64,000 bases of DNA from Klebsiella pneumoniae (GTDB lineage: Bacteria; Pseudomonadota; Gammaproteobacteria; Steroidobacterales; Steroidobacteraceae). The stretch spans positions 62,001 through 126,000 of the forward strand of contig CAMCBU010000003.1 of the NCBI GenBank assembly GCA_945873095.1. Reading direction: 5' to 3'. Shown in pieces: positions 1-7,234 of this stretch (the stretch's first letter is position 1; each line of letters starts with the position of its first letter). The position numbers and the translations under genes were made by a program. Under the pieces are notes generated by a model. It did not search any database. It was not told where the DNA came from and saw nothing but the letters and a program-made list of their open reading frames with translations.

Positions 1-225
1 GGCATAGAACAGGGTTGGTTGCTCCAGAAGATGAATGTAGTTGTCTGACACCTGCTTGGCTCGATCAGGCATCAATGCATTCAGCTCTCGAGCAAACTTC
101 CCGGCGTTAGGGGACAGTTTCAGGCGCGATATATTTCGAACACGCTCGTAGGCGAGCCACGTCATCACCACTAAGGTCCAGCAAACCAACGCGATAACCG
201 GGGCAATCAGTCCGTGGTGGTACAT
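1..225 (-). CDS. MAPEG family membrane protein (partial, C-terminus cut by window edge)
   Basis: The 75 visible residues are the N-terminal part of a MAPEG-type (membrane-associated eicosanoid/glutathione metabolism) integral membrane protein. A first hydrophobic helix spans about residues 6-25. The stretch RAKQVSDNYIHLLEQPTLFY is the DN-[YH]-x-x-x-x-EQP-x-x-FY signature loop of the family, which normally contains four helices and about 130 residues. The ATG at 225 is the only good start. Family assignment rests on this motif. The substrate is unknown, because bacterial MAPEG proteins are mostly uncharacterised. Confidence 0.8.
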   Translation of the reverse strand, partial: MYHHGLIAPVIALVCWTLVVMTWLAYERVRNISRLKLSPNAGKFARELNALMPDRAKQVSDNYIHLLEQPTLFYA

Positions 226-283
226 GAGTCGACTCCATGCTCAGTGGACGGTCGAGCAAGTATAGACGGTAGGGCTTGTGGGC

Positions 284-289
284 TATGAT
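284..289 (+). promoter_or_regulatory. -10 box close to a start codon (possible leaderless transcript)
   Basis: TATGAT lies six bases before the ATG at 296, so transcription would start at or next to the A of the start codon. A weak -35-like TAGACG occurs 15 bases upstream, and no ribosome binding site is visible. This is inference from position only. Confidence 0.4.
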
Positions 290-295
290 TGCCCT

Positions 296-544
296 ATGAC
301 ATCAATCCACACACCGACTTTCCCCGACCGCCTCAGCGTGGACCCGACGAGCCGTTATTACGACGAGGCGATTCTCTCGCGTAGCGTCGGGATTCGCCTC
401 AATGGTGTCGAATACACCAATGTCGAGGAGTACTGCATCTCCGAGGGTTGGATTCGCACAGCGATCGGTAAGACTTTGGATCGTCGTGGCAGGCCGTTGA
501 CGATCACTCGCAAGGGTGTTGTCGAAGCGTTCTACAAAGACTGA
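296..544 (+). CDS. DUF3297 family small protein
   Basis: An 82-residue soluble protein with the features of DUF3297: DRLSVDPTSRYYDE near the N-terminus, GIRLNGVE in the middle and the conserved EEYCISEGWIR block, ending VEAFYKD. The family is widespread in proteobacteria and has no established function. An in-frame GTG at 278 would add six residues, but the ATG at 296 fits the family length and the nearby -10 box. A small membrane protein follows 17 bases downstream on the same strand. Confidence 0.8.
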   Translation: MTSIHTPTFPDRLSVDPTSRYYDEAILSRSVGIRLNGVEYTNVEEYCISEGWIRTAIGKTLDRRGRPLTITRKGVVEAFYKD

Positions 545-561
545 TCGCTGAGGGCCGACCC

Positions 562-807
562 TTGCACCGCGGACCACCGTATTGGTTTCCTGCCAAGACC
601 TATGGTTGGGGATGGGGCTTGCCGATCACCTGGCAGGGATGGGTCGTTTTCTTAGCTTATCTGCTGAGCTTGCCGCTGGGATATTTCTGGTTTCCGCCCC
701 AACAAGAGCTGCTCGGCTTTATGGTGTACACCCACATCGCCACGGCCGTCCTTGTATTTATTTGTTGGTTCAAAGGTGAGCCGCCGCGATGGCGATGGGG
801 AAAGTGA
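562..807 (+). CDS. Small conserved two-helix membrane protein
   Basis: An 81-residue protein. The N-terminal block YWFPAKTYGWGWGLPITWQGW is rich in aromatic residues and looks like the recurring 'WFPAKxYGWGWG' small membrane proteins of proteobacteria, whose role is unknown. Two hydrophobic helices follow, at about residues 27-46 and 51-69. The TTG start at 562 is supported by GAGGG seven bases upstream. It lies 17 bases after the DUF3297 gene and probably shares its transcript. The C-terminus is short and basic. Confidence 0.65.
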   Translation: MHRGPPYWFPAKTYGWGWGLPITWQGWVVFLAYLLSLPLGYFWFPPQQELLGFMVYTHIATAVLVFICWFKGEPPRWRWGK

Positions 808-828
808 TAGGAGGGCGCCTTTCGACGG

Positions 829-1110
829 TTATTTCTTTGAGACCGTCAGACGCTTGATCTGTTCGTCAAGTGTTTCCAATATGCGTTGCCGAGTTGCATC
901 GGGCAGATTTGCGTCCGTTGCCAACTTTGAACGCGCAAGGACGAGTGCTTGTAACAACTCTGCATCGGATTTCTCGCCGATCGTGACGACTCTGGTCGTC
1001 GGCGTTGGTTCTTTCTTTTTCTCTTCATCGCGGTCGGTGTCGATCGCGATGACGCAGCCCGCGAGGGTCAAAAGCGTGGTGAGTAACAGCAATCGCCGCA
1101 AGTGAGTCAT
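829..1110 (-). CDS. Small predicted lipoprotein
   Basis: A 93-residue protein with a lipoprotein signal peptide: basic start, hydrophobic core and the lipobox LAGC (Cys19). The mature part is charged and probably helical (residues 48-90), with an EEKKK stretch just after the acyl-Cys. No family recognised. Its ATG overlaps the stop of the upstream HTH-VOC gene (ATGA), so it is the third gene of a minus-strand operon with that regulator and a membrane protein. Confidence 0.65.
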   Translation of the reverse strand: MTHLRRLLLLTTLLTLAGCVIAIDTDRDEEKKKEPTPTTRVVTIGEKSDAELLQALVLARSKLATDANLPDATRQRILETLDEQIKRLTVSKK

Positions 1111-1727
1111 GGTTCAAACTCCGAGGGAACGGGAACGAGGGGTATTTCAGCGGGTTTCTCGGCGACATGCCAGAGAACGCCGCTCGGATCGGACAGATAC
1201 AGAATCTTCAGACCCCAGGGTTGCATGGCCGGCGCGCGCAGCAGGATGCCCGGATATCGCTGCGGAAGATCAAGGCCCATGAGTCTTGACCACCAAGCCG
1301 CTGTGTCGGCGACGAGCAGCTGCATCATGAAGCTCGCAGCGAATTCCGGAACATAATAGTTTTGTAACAAGAAGCGAAAAGCCCCGCATTCGAATTCTGC
1401 CACTTCCGTGTTGACGAAATTTTCACGAAACCCGATCTCCCGGTAAAACGCGCGTGACAGTTCGAAGTTTCGTGCCGGCACGAAGGTCTTGAGGTCGAGG
1501 ACGGCCGAGCTCTGCCGCGCCGGATTTCGAAAAATAGTCTCGACCGGCGCGTCGAAGGTCTGTGCTAGTTTGAAGGCGAGTTCCAAGGTCGGAAGGTATT
1601 TTTCCAATTCGATCGCGTTGATCGTTTGCCGAGTGGCGCCGACTCGCTCGGCGAGTTGTTGCTGCGATAGACCAACACGCGTTCGAAACTCGCGGATTCG
1701 GTTATTGCGAACGGTCTTGTCAGACAT
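1107..1727 (-). CDS. XRE-type HTH regulator fused to a glyoxalase/VOC domain
   Basis: A 206-residue two-domain protein. Residues about 8-66 form a Cro/CI-type helix-turn-helix (LSQQQLAERVGATRQTINAIE), as in the small stand-alone regulators that accompany DUF2178-like membrane proteins. After a short linker, residues about 75-200 form a vicinal-oxygen-chelate domain (start FVPARNFELSRAFYREIGF, end YLSDPSGVLWHVAE). Such regulators are normally about 68 residues and stand alone, so the fusion is unusual and suggests that the VOC part senses a ligand. The ATG at 1727 shares its A with the TGA of the upstream membrane protein, which implies translational coupling. In-frame codons further upstream lie inside the neighbouring gene and are not used. 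Confidence 0.75.
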   Translation of the reverse strand: MSDKTVRNNRIREFRTRVGLSQQQLAERVGATRQTINAIELEKYLPTLELAFKLAQTFDAPVETIFRNPARQSSAVLDLKTFVPARNFELSRAFYREIGFRENFVNTEVAEFECGAFRFLLQNYYVPEFAASFMMQLLVADTAAWWSRLMGLDLPQRYPGILLRAPAMQPWGLKILYLSDPSGVLWHVAEKPAEIPLVPVPSEFEP

Positions 1728-2230
1728 CACGATCGTTTGTAGAGAATGAGCATGGCGATGTTCCGTGCGATCTCTTGCAGCAGCAAGATCGTCACGAGTG
1801 CGAGCACGACGCCGGTTGCACTCGTCAGATCCAAGATCGCGAAATCGCTTCGTTTGAATGCGTCGTTGGCAAGCACATGGAGGATGACGCACTGCGCCGA
1901 GAATACACCGACCCAATAGGCCGATTGGTTCGCTTGTTTCTCGATCGCAAGATCGCGCTCATCGCGAAAGTCGATCGATTCACCCTTCGACTTGAAGTAA
2001 CCCCACACAACGAGCTGGGCGATGGCCGCCAGAATGCCGACGCCGAGGTAGCTGCCGAATAGGCGAGCGGCGGACTGCTCGATGACCGTCAGTCCGATGG
2101 ATTGGCCGAGAAGATCGATGCCAGCGGTTAGGCGCATCCACACGAACAGCAGGGCGGTGCCCCAAATGGCCAGCTCGGTCCAGGCTTTCTTTTCAACCAC
2201 GCTCAGTTCAGGGATGTACTTCGTCAACAC
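1727..2230 (-). CDS. Membrane protein paired with an HTH regulator (DUF2178-like)
   Basis: A protein of about 167 residues with four hydrophobic segments (near residues 16-35, 47-75, 105-125 and 130-150). The cytoplasmic motif FRDERDLAIEKQANQSAYW resembles the DERD.. segment of DUF2178-type proteins, which usually sit next to a small XRE regulator as here. I chose the GTG at 2230 because AAAGGA lies eight bases upstream; an ATG at 2263 is part of the probable -10 region. It is the first gene of a three-gene operon. Its role is probably to anchor or modulate the regulator (inference). Confidence 0.65.
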   Translation of the reverse strand: MLTKYIPELSVVEKKAWTELAIWGTALLFVWMRLTAGIDLLGQSIGLTVIEQSAARLFGSYLGVGILAAIAQLVVWGYFKSKGESIDFRDERDLAIEKQANQSAYWVGVFSAQCVILHVLANDAFKRSDFAILDLTSATGVVLALVTILLLQEIARNIAMLILYKRS

Positions 2231-2263
2231 AGCGGAAATCCTTTTGTAAAACGCAAGCGTCAT

Positions 2264-2304
2264 ATAATACGAAATATTATCGTTATGTAAAATATTATTT
2301 ACAT
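2264..2304 (-). promoter_or_regulatory. Promoter and inverted-repeat operator of the membrane protein/HTH-VOC operon
   Basis: A perfect inverted repeat ATGTAAA-N6-TTTACAT occupies 2285-2304. Reading leftwards on the minus strand, its inner arm supplies a -35-like TTTACA (2291-2286), followed by a 16-base spacer and TATTAT (2269-2264). The GTG start is 33 bases further on. An operator overlapping the -35 fits autoregulation by the XRE protein encoded in the operon. Binding is inferred; only the repeat is seen. Confidence 0.5.
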
Positions 2305-2340
2305 TTTGACGCACGACAACCGCCTCACGGCTCTGTTAAC

Positions 2341-2359
2341 GCGAATCATTGTCATTAGC
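2341..2359 (+). promoter_or_regulatory. Probable Fur box upstream of TonB-dependent receptor
   Basis: The minus strand of these 19 bases matches the Fur consensus GATAATGATAATCATTATC at 14 of 19 positions by hand alignment. It lies 64 bases upstream of the receptor start and supports iron-repressed expression. It also lies upstream of the divergent HTH operon. Confidence 0.55.
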
Positions 2360-2422
2360 ATTTGTGATTGCTATCTTGTGTAGACGGTGTTTGTCACCGT
2401 GCGCACAAGTGGAGCAAAGCAG

Positions 2423-4534
2423 ATGGGTCGGAACGGGTTCACGCAAGGTTTCGTGGTCGTGGTCGTGGCAGTCGTGTTGGCCTGCTCGGCTTTGCCAGCG
2501 GCCAGCGGCGGGGTGGATGAGACCGAACCCTCCGAGACGCGCACCACGCTGCCGACGATTCTCGTGATTGGCTCCAAGCCGGAAGATCGGCAGCGTCAAC
2601 CCGCAGCGAACACGCTGGTGACCGCGGAGGAGCTCAACCTGCAACAGCCGCGCTCGACCGAGGAAGCGCTGCGAGGCGTACCTGGCGTCTCCATCAAGCC
2701 CGAGGAGGAGACGGCTATCGTTGGCAACATCGGCATTCGCGGCCTGAGCTCGTCGGACTACAAGACCCTGATTTTGGAAGATGGTGTGCCCGTGGCTCCC
2801 GGACTTTTCGTCGGCAACGGGCGTTACTACAACCCGCGTGTGCAACGCATGGACGGTATCGAAGTGCTGCGGGGAGCCGGCTCCTTGCGTTATGGCCCGA
2901 GCACGATCGGTGGCGTGATCAACTACGTCACGAAGAATCCGCAGCCGGGTCTCGAGATCGTCACGCGCACCGGGTCGTTCAACACTCGCGAGTGGGGCGT
3001 TGAAGCCGGCGGCCGAGTGAGCTCCGGCGATGCGACCTTCGGAGCGGTGATCAGTCGCGTCGAGAGCGACGGCTTCATGGGCAAAGAATTCAGCATGCGC
3101 GATGTGATGCTGAAGGCTGGCTTGGAGTTCGGCGAGAACCAGCGCGTGGGGGTGAAATACTCCGACTATCAAAATGATGCCAATATTTCTTATCGTGGGA
3201 TTTTTCTCGGGGAGTATGAGTCTGCGAGCGAGCGCAACCCCGCGCCGGATGATTGGTTTTTGACCGGACGGCGCTCGATCGATCTAAACCACGAGTGGAC
3301 GGTCAACGATAAGTTACGCTTGAACACGACCGCGTTCCGCAGCGAGCTGTATCGTGACTATTGGCGTTTTTCGACCAACAATACTGCGAGCGCGGCAGCG
3401 CGCCGCTGGGTGTATACCGATAGCCTGAGTGGCAATAACCGCGCTTTCGAGCGTCTCGGTGTCGATAGCCGTCTTTTTTTACGGCACGCAACCTTCGGTT
3501 TTGAGAATGAGGCGGAAGTCGGACTGCGTTTCATGTCTGAGGAGATGCGCGATGTGACCGTGGCCGCTGTGCGTGCTACGCCGCGCAGTGGCACCGTCAA
3601 TCGTGAGGTCGTCGACGCGGCTGACAGCTGGTCGATGCATCTGCAAAATCGTTTCATCTTGTCTGAGCGATTGGCCGTGACGGCCGGATTGCGCGCCGAG
3701 GTCTACGAGCAGACTCGTCACGACCTGCGTCGCACGGAAGCACAAGGAAATCGCGCCAAAACTAACAACACGGAATTGCTGCCTGGCATTGGCCTGACTT
3801 GGAGCTTCTCGGAGGAGATCCAGGGCTTTGCCAATGCCTACAAGGCGTTCTCTCCAGCCCTCAACGGCGATGCACTCAATGGATTGGATGACCAGCAGCT
3901 CGGTGCCGAGCGATCCATCAATTGGGAGGCGGGTATCCGGGGTTCAGCGGGCGATCTCGAATATGAAGCGACGATCTTTCGAATGGACTTCGACAACCAG
4001 ATCATTCCCGCCAACAGCAACAGTCAGTTTCAGGTCACCAACGGCGGTAAAACTTTGCACCAAGGCGTTGAGCTCGGTGTCGGTACTGCTCTCGTCGGCG
4101 GTTTTTCGATCGACGCAAACCTGACTTATATCGCCGACGCGAGCTTCGTCGGTGATCGTTTCTCACGCGCCGGGGCTTTAACGACGCCAGATGACAATCG
4201 CGTGCCTTATACGCCAGAGTGGATCGCGAACTTAGCTCTGTCTTACGAGCGCGGTCCCTTGCGTAGTGCGGTTCGAATTCATCACACGAGTTCGCAGTTC
4301 ACCGATGTGCTCAACACTCACGCGATCACTGAAAATCTGAGTGGCTTCTTCACGGGTAAGATAGACGCCTACACGATCGCCGACGTGAGTGTGCTGTACC
4401 GACTCAACGATCGTTTCGAATTGAGTGCCGCTGTGAAGAATGTGGCGGACGAGCGCTATATCGCGAGCCTTCGGCAGGGCATCTACGTTGGCCCAGAGCG
4501 CAGTTACGACGTCGGCGTCAGCTATCGGTTCTGA
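2423..4534 (+). CDS. TonB-dependent outer-membrane receptor, FecA/siderophore type
   Basis: A receptor of about 703 residues for ferric chelate uptake, driven by TonB-ExbBD. The signal peptide covers about residues 1-28, ending before GGVDETEP. A TonB-box-like ILVIG follows. The plug carries STEEALRGVPGVSI, IRG and the DGIEVLRGAGSLRYGPSTIGG signature, and the barrel ends in ERSYDVGVSYRF with a terminal Phe. A GTG at 2387 is also in frame, but the ATG at 2423 has GGAG eight bases upstream and gives a clean signal peptide. A Fur-box-like site sits upstream. FecA-like receptors take ferric citrate or related chelates. The exact ligand cannot be read from sequence. Confidence 0.88.
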   Translation: MGRNGFTQGFVVVVVAVVLACSALPAASGGVDETEPSETRTTLPTILVIGSKPEDRQRQPAANTLVTAEELNLQQPRSTEEALRGVPGVSIKPEEETAIVGNIGIRGLSSSDYKTLILEDGVPVAPGLFVGNGRYYNPRVQRMDGIEVLRGAGSLRYGPSTIGGVINYVTKNPQPGLEIVTRTGSFNTREWGVEAGGRVSSGDATFGAVISRVESDGFMGKEFSMRDVMLKAGLEFGENQRVGVKYSDYQNDANISYRGIFLGEYESASERNPAPDDWFLTGRRSIDLNHEWTVNDKLRLNTTAFRSELYRDYWRFSTNNTASAAARRWVYTDSLSGNNRAFERLGVDSRLFLRHATFGFENEAEVGLRFMSEEMRDVTVAAVRATPRSGTVNREVVDAADSWSMHLQNRFILSERLAVTAGLRAEVYEQTRHDLRRTEAQGNRAKTNNTELLPGIGLTWSFSEEIQGFANAYKAFSPALNGDALNGLDDQQLGAERSINWEAGIRGSAGDLEYEATIFRMDFDNQIIPANSNSQFQVTNGGKTLHQGVELGVGTALVGGFSIDANLTYIADASFVGDRFSRAGALTTPDDNRVPYTPEWIANLALSYERGPLRSAVRIHHTSSQFTDVLNTHAITENLSGFFTGKIDAYTIADVSVLYRLNDRFELSAAVKNVADERYIASLRQGIYVGPERSYDVGVSYRF

Positions 4535-4540
4535 CAATGC

Positions 4541-4834
4541 TCAACGGATCAAGCCTGATAGCGAGTCGAGATACTTGACGAACGCTTTTCGGCCTTTGGC
4601 GGTCAGCCTCACCTCGGTGCGAGGTTTGCGGTCTTGGAAGGATTTGTCGATCTCGACGTAGCCGGCTTCTTCCAGTTTGCGTAGTTGAGCCGACAGATTG
4701 CCATCTGTCGTTTGCAGATGCTGTTTCAGCGTGTTGAAGTCGGCCCGAGCGGCGCCGATGAGGAAGGCCATGATGCCTAGTCTCAATCGACCGTGGATGA
4801 TCTCGTCGATCGCGTGAATGTCGAACGCAGTCAT
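4541..4834 (-). CDS. Winged-helix transcriptional regulator (HTH_34/MarR-like)
   Basis: A 97-residue single-domain winged-helix protein. The recognition region is DFNTLKQHLQTTDGNLSAQLRKLEEAGYV and the wing is FQDRKPRTEVRLTAKGRKAF, the usual layout of the short ArsR/MarR-like HTH_34 family. No ligand domain is present. It follows a membrane protein gene by 10 bases and is probably cotranscribed with it. A 9-bp direct repeat in the promoter of that upstream gene is a candidate binding site. Confidence 0.8.
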   Translation of the reverse strand: MTAFDIHAIDEIIHGRLRLGIMAFLIGAARADFNTLKQHLQTTDGNLSAQLRKLEEAGYVEIDKSFQDRKPRTEVRLTAKGRKAFVKYLDSLSGLIR

Positions 4835-4844
4835 GGTTCTACGT

Positions 4845-5453
4845 TCAAGCAGCTTCAGCTTCGCGTGATAGCCGGATGCCGGGTATGACCGCGGTCAGTA
4901 TGAGCGCGATCGAGTAGATCAAGAACTCATGACCCGTGCCGACGAACGCACCGAGCACCGGGATCGTTGCAAAAGCGGCGAATGCCGTGAATTTCATCCA
5001 TCCTTGGCGAGTCATGGCTGCAGCAACCAGCCAGCCGATGCCGTACACGCTGAGCACCTGCAGACTGACCGTATTCATCAGGAAGCCGTCGCCGCGTTGA
5101 TACGCCATGACGGCGGTTCCCATCCAGAAGGCGAAGATGCCGAAGCCGATCGCGGTCCACGCGGCGTTGATGGCACGGTTACTCGTGTTTTCAACTTTAT
5201 CGCGATCGCGTTTGATGAGAATGGCGAGATGTATCGCAAACCCCGCAGCCGCGATCAGCCATGCCATCGTCGCTTGGATTACCGCGAGACCCAGGAACTC
5301 TCGGATCGGTGGCCATTGAGCCAAGCTAGCCACTGCAAACCAACCACCGCCGGCGATGAGATAAGGGCCTGCCATCAGTGGTGCATCACGACCTGATTCC
5401 GCGAGTGATCGCAAAAAGGACAGATCGTCGCTCGGGGAGGGGGAATCTGACAT
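4845..5453 (-). CDS. Polytopic membrane protein cotranscribed with a winged-helix regulator
   Basis: A protein of about 202 residues with roughly six hydrophobic segments and a hydrophilic N-terminal tail (MSDSPSPSDDLSFLRSLAESG). That tail, followed by PLMAGPYLIAGGGWF, recurs in unnamed gammaproteobacterial membrane proteins encoded next to HTH_34 regulators. The ATG at 5453 has GGAG six bases upstream, whereas the TTG at 5465 lacks a site. Function unknown. The pairing suggests that the small regulator controls its own membrane partner. Confidence 0.6.
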   Translation of the reverse strand: MSDSPSPSDDLSFLRSLAESGRDAPLMAGPYLIAGGGWFAVASLAQWPPIREFLGLAVIQATMAWLIAAAGFAIHLAILIKRDRDKVENTSNRAINAAWTAIGFGIFAFWMGTAVMAYQRGDGFLMNTVSLQVLSVYGIGWLVAAAMTRQGWMKFTAFAAFATIPVLGAFVGTGHEFLIYSIALILTAVIPGIRLSREAEAA

Positions 5454-5483
5454 ACGCGGCTCCAATTGGATGATTGACTACGA

Positions 5484-5508
5484 AAAGTACAAATAAAATA
5501 AAGTACAA
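5484..5508 (-). promoter_or_regulatory. Direct-repeat operator candidate
   Basis: The nonamer TTGTACTTT (minus strand) occurs twice with a 16-base period in an AT-rich stretch 31 bases before the membrane protein start. A TTGACT at about 5515-5510 could be the -35. The repeat may bind the winged-helix protein encoded in the operon. Only the repeat itself is observed. Confidence 0.4.
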
Positions 5509-5597
5509 GGAGTCAACAGGTTCGAAGAGAGTCGGGCAGGGAGGGTGCGGGCGGTGAGGGGAGTCTAGGCGGTTAGGCTGCCGACGTTACGCGAGTT

Positions 5598-6191
5598 TCA
5601 GGTTTTCGCAGGCTCAAAGAATGAGCGAACGTACGCAGTCACTGCACGAAACTTGGCTGGCACTTTTCCGAGTCCGGCGGAATCCGCTCGAGTCGGCTCG
5701 ATCGGCAGCAGTAGCATCAACAATGCGTAGATGAGCACGGCGGTGAAGCCGGAGAGAACTGTCATGATCACCAACACGATCCGTACCCAAAGGACATCGA
5801 TATCCGTGTACCGAGCGACACCCGCACAGATCCCCGCGAGTATCGCGCCTTCGTTGACTTGCTCGAGTCGCCTCGTCGGTGCCTGAGAATCACGCGGAAT
5901 ATATTCAGCCTTCGATTCGTTGGGCTCTGAGGCGATGTCTCGCACTTCACCGACGTCAGCCAGGACGGCATCGAGCTCCATCAATGAAATCACCGTTTGT
6001 CCTGCGGGCAATCGCTGCAGGCAGCGATCCGCGATCGCCTGTTCAAGATCCGCCAGAATTTCATGCCGATCCGGATTGAGAGCAAGCGTGCGCAAGGCCT
6101 CGGCGAGGTAGCTCTCGAGCCGCAGGAAGCTGGCTTCGTCCATCTGAACGGTGCTGCGGTTGAGGGACACCGTGATCGAAATGCGTCTCAT
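5598..6191 (-). CDS. HAAS-PspC domain membrane protein
   Basis: A 197-residue protein. Residues about 15-95 resemble the HAAS/DUF1700 module (helical, with EILADLEQAIADR and a DVGEVRDI end). Residues about 108-170 are a PspC domain with the typical ILAGICAGVARYTDIDVLWVR and two helices (GFTAVLIYALLMLLLP). HAAS modules are commonly encoded next to PadR regulators, as here: the ATG of this gene overlaps the padR stop. It is probably a membrane stress or signalling partner. The two-domain fusion is known in proteobacteria. Confidence 0.8.
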   Translation of the reverse strand: MRRISITVSLNRSTVQMDEASFLRLESYLAEALRTLALNPDRHEILADLEQAIADRCLQRLPAGQTVISLMELDAVLADVGEVRDIASEPNESKAEYIPRDSQAPTRRLEQVNEGAILAGICAGVARYTDIDVLWVRIVLVIMTVLSGFTAVLIYALLMLLLPIEPTRADSAGLGKVPAKFRAVTAYVRSFFEPAKT

Positions 6192-6535
6192 GCGTGGGGG
6201 TTCCCGGTTTGAGCCGGCCCAAGTCGGGCCATGGTGTGATTGATGCGCTGCCAGTAATCGTCGAGCTGTGCGAGCTGCTGCAGTCCGGATTCGGTCAGTC
6301 GGTAGTACTTGCGGGGTGGACCGAGCTCAGATTCGCGCCACTCGTAGTCGACCAATAGCTCGCGGCGCAGCTTGCTGAGCAGCGGATACAGCGTGCCCTC
6401 TTGGGTGGCGAACTCGGTACCCGCTAGCCGTTTGAGAATGTCGGGCACATAGACCTGATCGCTACCCACGATGCGCAAAACGACGAATTCCAACAGGCCT
6501 TTGCGTAGCGGGGCGAATTTCGAATCGGAGAGCAT
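6188..6535 (-). CDS. PadR family transcriptional regulator
   Basis: A 115-residue winged-helix protein: FAPLRKGLLEFVVLRIVG, then YVPDILKRLAGTEFATQEGTLYPLLSKLRRELLVDYEW, and the wing SELGPPRKYYRLTESG, which is the canonical PadR pattern. A C-terminal helix (LAQLDDYWQRINHTM) should dimerise. It overlaps the downstream HAAS-PspC gene by four bases. A TATAGT -10 lies seven bases before the ATG, so the mRNA may be leaderless. A perfect inverted repeat just upstream is a strong operator candidate. Confidence 0.9.
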   Translation of the reverse strand: MLSDSKFAPLRKGLLEFVVLRIVGSDQVYVPDILKRLAGTEFATQEGTLYPLLSKLRRELLVDYEWRESELGPPRKYYRLTESGLQQLAQLDDYWQRINHTMARLGPAQTGNPHA

Positions 6536-6549
6536 ACGTGCTACTATAC

Positions 6550-6573
6550 AGTACCTTTTTTACGCAAGGTACT
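6550..6573. promoter_or_regulatory. Perfect 8-bp inverted repeat, likely PadR operator
   Basis: AGTACCTT-N8-AAGGTACT lies in the 43-base gap between padR (minus strand) and the divergent exported beta-helix gene (plus strand). The right arm contains the AAGG that would be the ribosome binding site of the plus-strand gene, nine bases from its GTG. A repressor here would control both directions. Binding is inferred from its position next to padR. Confidence 0.6.
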
Positions 6574-6578
6574 AGTTC

Positions 6579-7208
6579 GTGAAAAATCTCGCAGCACTGT
6601 TGCCCATTTCGTGCCTTTTGATGGCCGGCCCCATCGCCGTCGCGGCCGATAACATTCGTACCGTCACACATGTCTACCCCGCCAACGGCATCAGTCGTCT
6701 CGTGGTCGATAACCGGGTTGGCGAGGTACGTATCCGGCCGGGCACTGGCGTTGCATACGAAATCACGGTGAACCTCGAGGGCAATCGTCACGGACTGATG
6801 CGCCAACTGAAGAAGGTGGACGGTTTGGACATCAGCGCGAAAACCAGCAACGGTCGTTTGCATTTGAAATTCAACGAGGATGATGTCGAAGCCGACTGGA
6901 CGATCCTGCTGCCGAAGGCGCTGCCGGAAGAGGTCAGTGTCAATCTCGGCGTCGGTGCCATCGACCTCGAGGCGCCGAGCTCCGCCATCAGCATCGATCT
7001 TGGCGTTGGCGACGTCGATGTCACCACGCGCAACGCGAGTGCGGGTGAGATCACCTTGACGGTCGGCGTCGGCGAGGCCTCAGTGCGTGGTGCCCCGAGC
7101 TCGGTCAAAGCCTCTGGTGTGGCATCGAATGTCAGCTCGAAGGGTGATGGTGAGCGCGACGTGAGCGTGACGGTGGGTGTCGGCGACGCTTCGGTCGTGT
7201 TGAATTGA
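6579..7208 (+). CDS. Exported DUF4097-like beta-strand repeat protein
   Basis: A 209-residue protein with a signal peptide (about 1-23, cleavage near AVAADN). The mature part is short beta-strands with a recurring [LV]GVG turn (NLGVGAID, DLGVGDVD, TVGVGEAS, TVGVGDAS), as in the DUF4097/adhesin-like right-handed beta domains often encoded beside PadR-PspC genes. The GTG start has AAGG nine bases upstream. Divergent from padR and sharing its operator-like repeat, it is probably an envelope protein of the same regulon. Confidence 0.7.
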   Translation: MKNLAALLPISCLLMAGPIAVAADNIRTVTHVYPANGISRLVVDNRVGEVRIRPGTGVAYEITVNLEGNRHGLMRQLKKVDGLDISAKTSNGRLHLKFNEDDVEADWTILLPKALPEEVSVNLGVGAIDLEAPSSAISIDLGVGDVDVTTRNASAGEITLTVGVGEASVRGAPSSVKASGVASNVSSKGDGERDVSVTVGVGDASVVLN

Positions 7209-7234
7209 GCGGTCGGGGCGGTGATCATCACACG

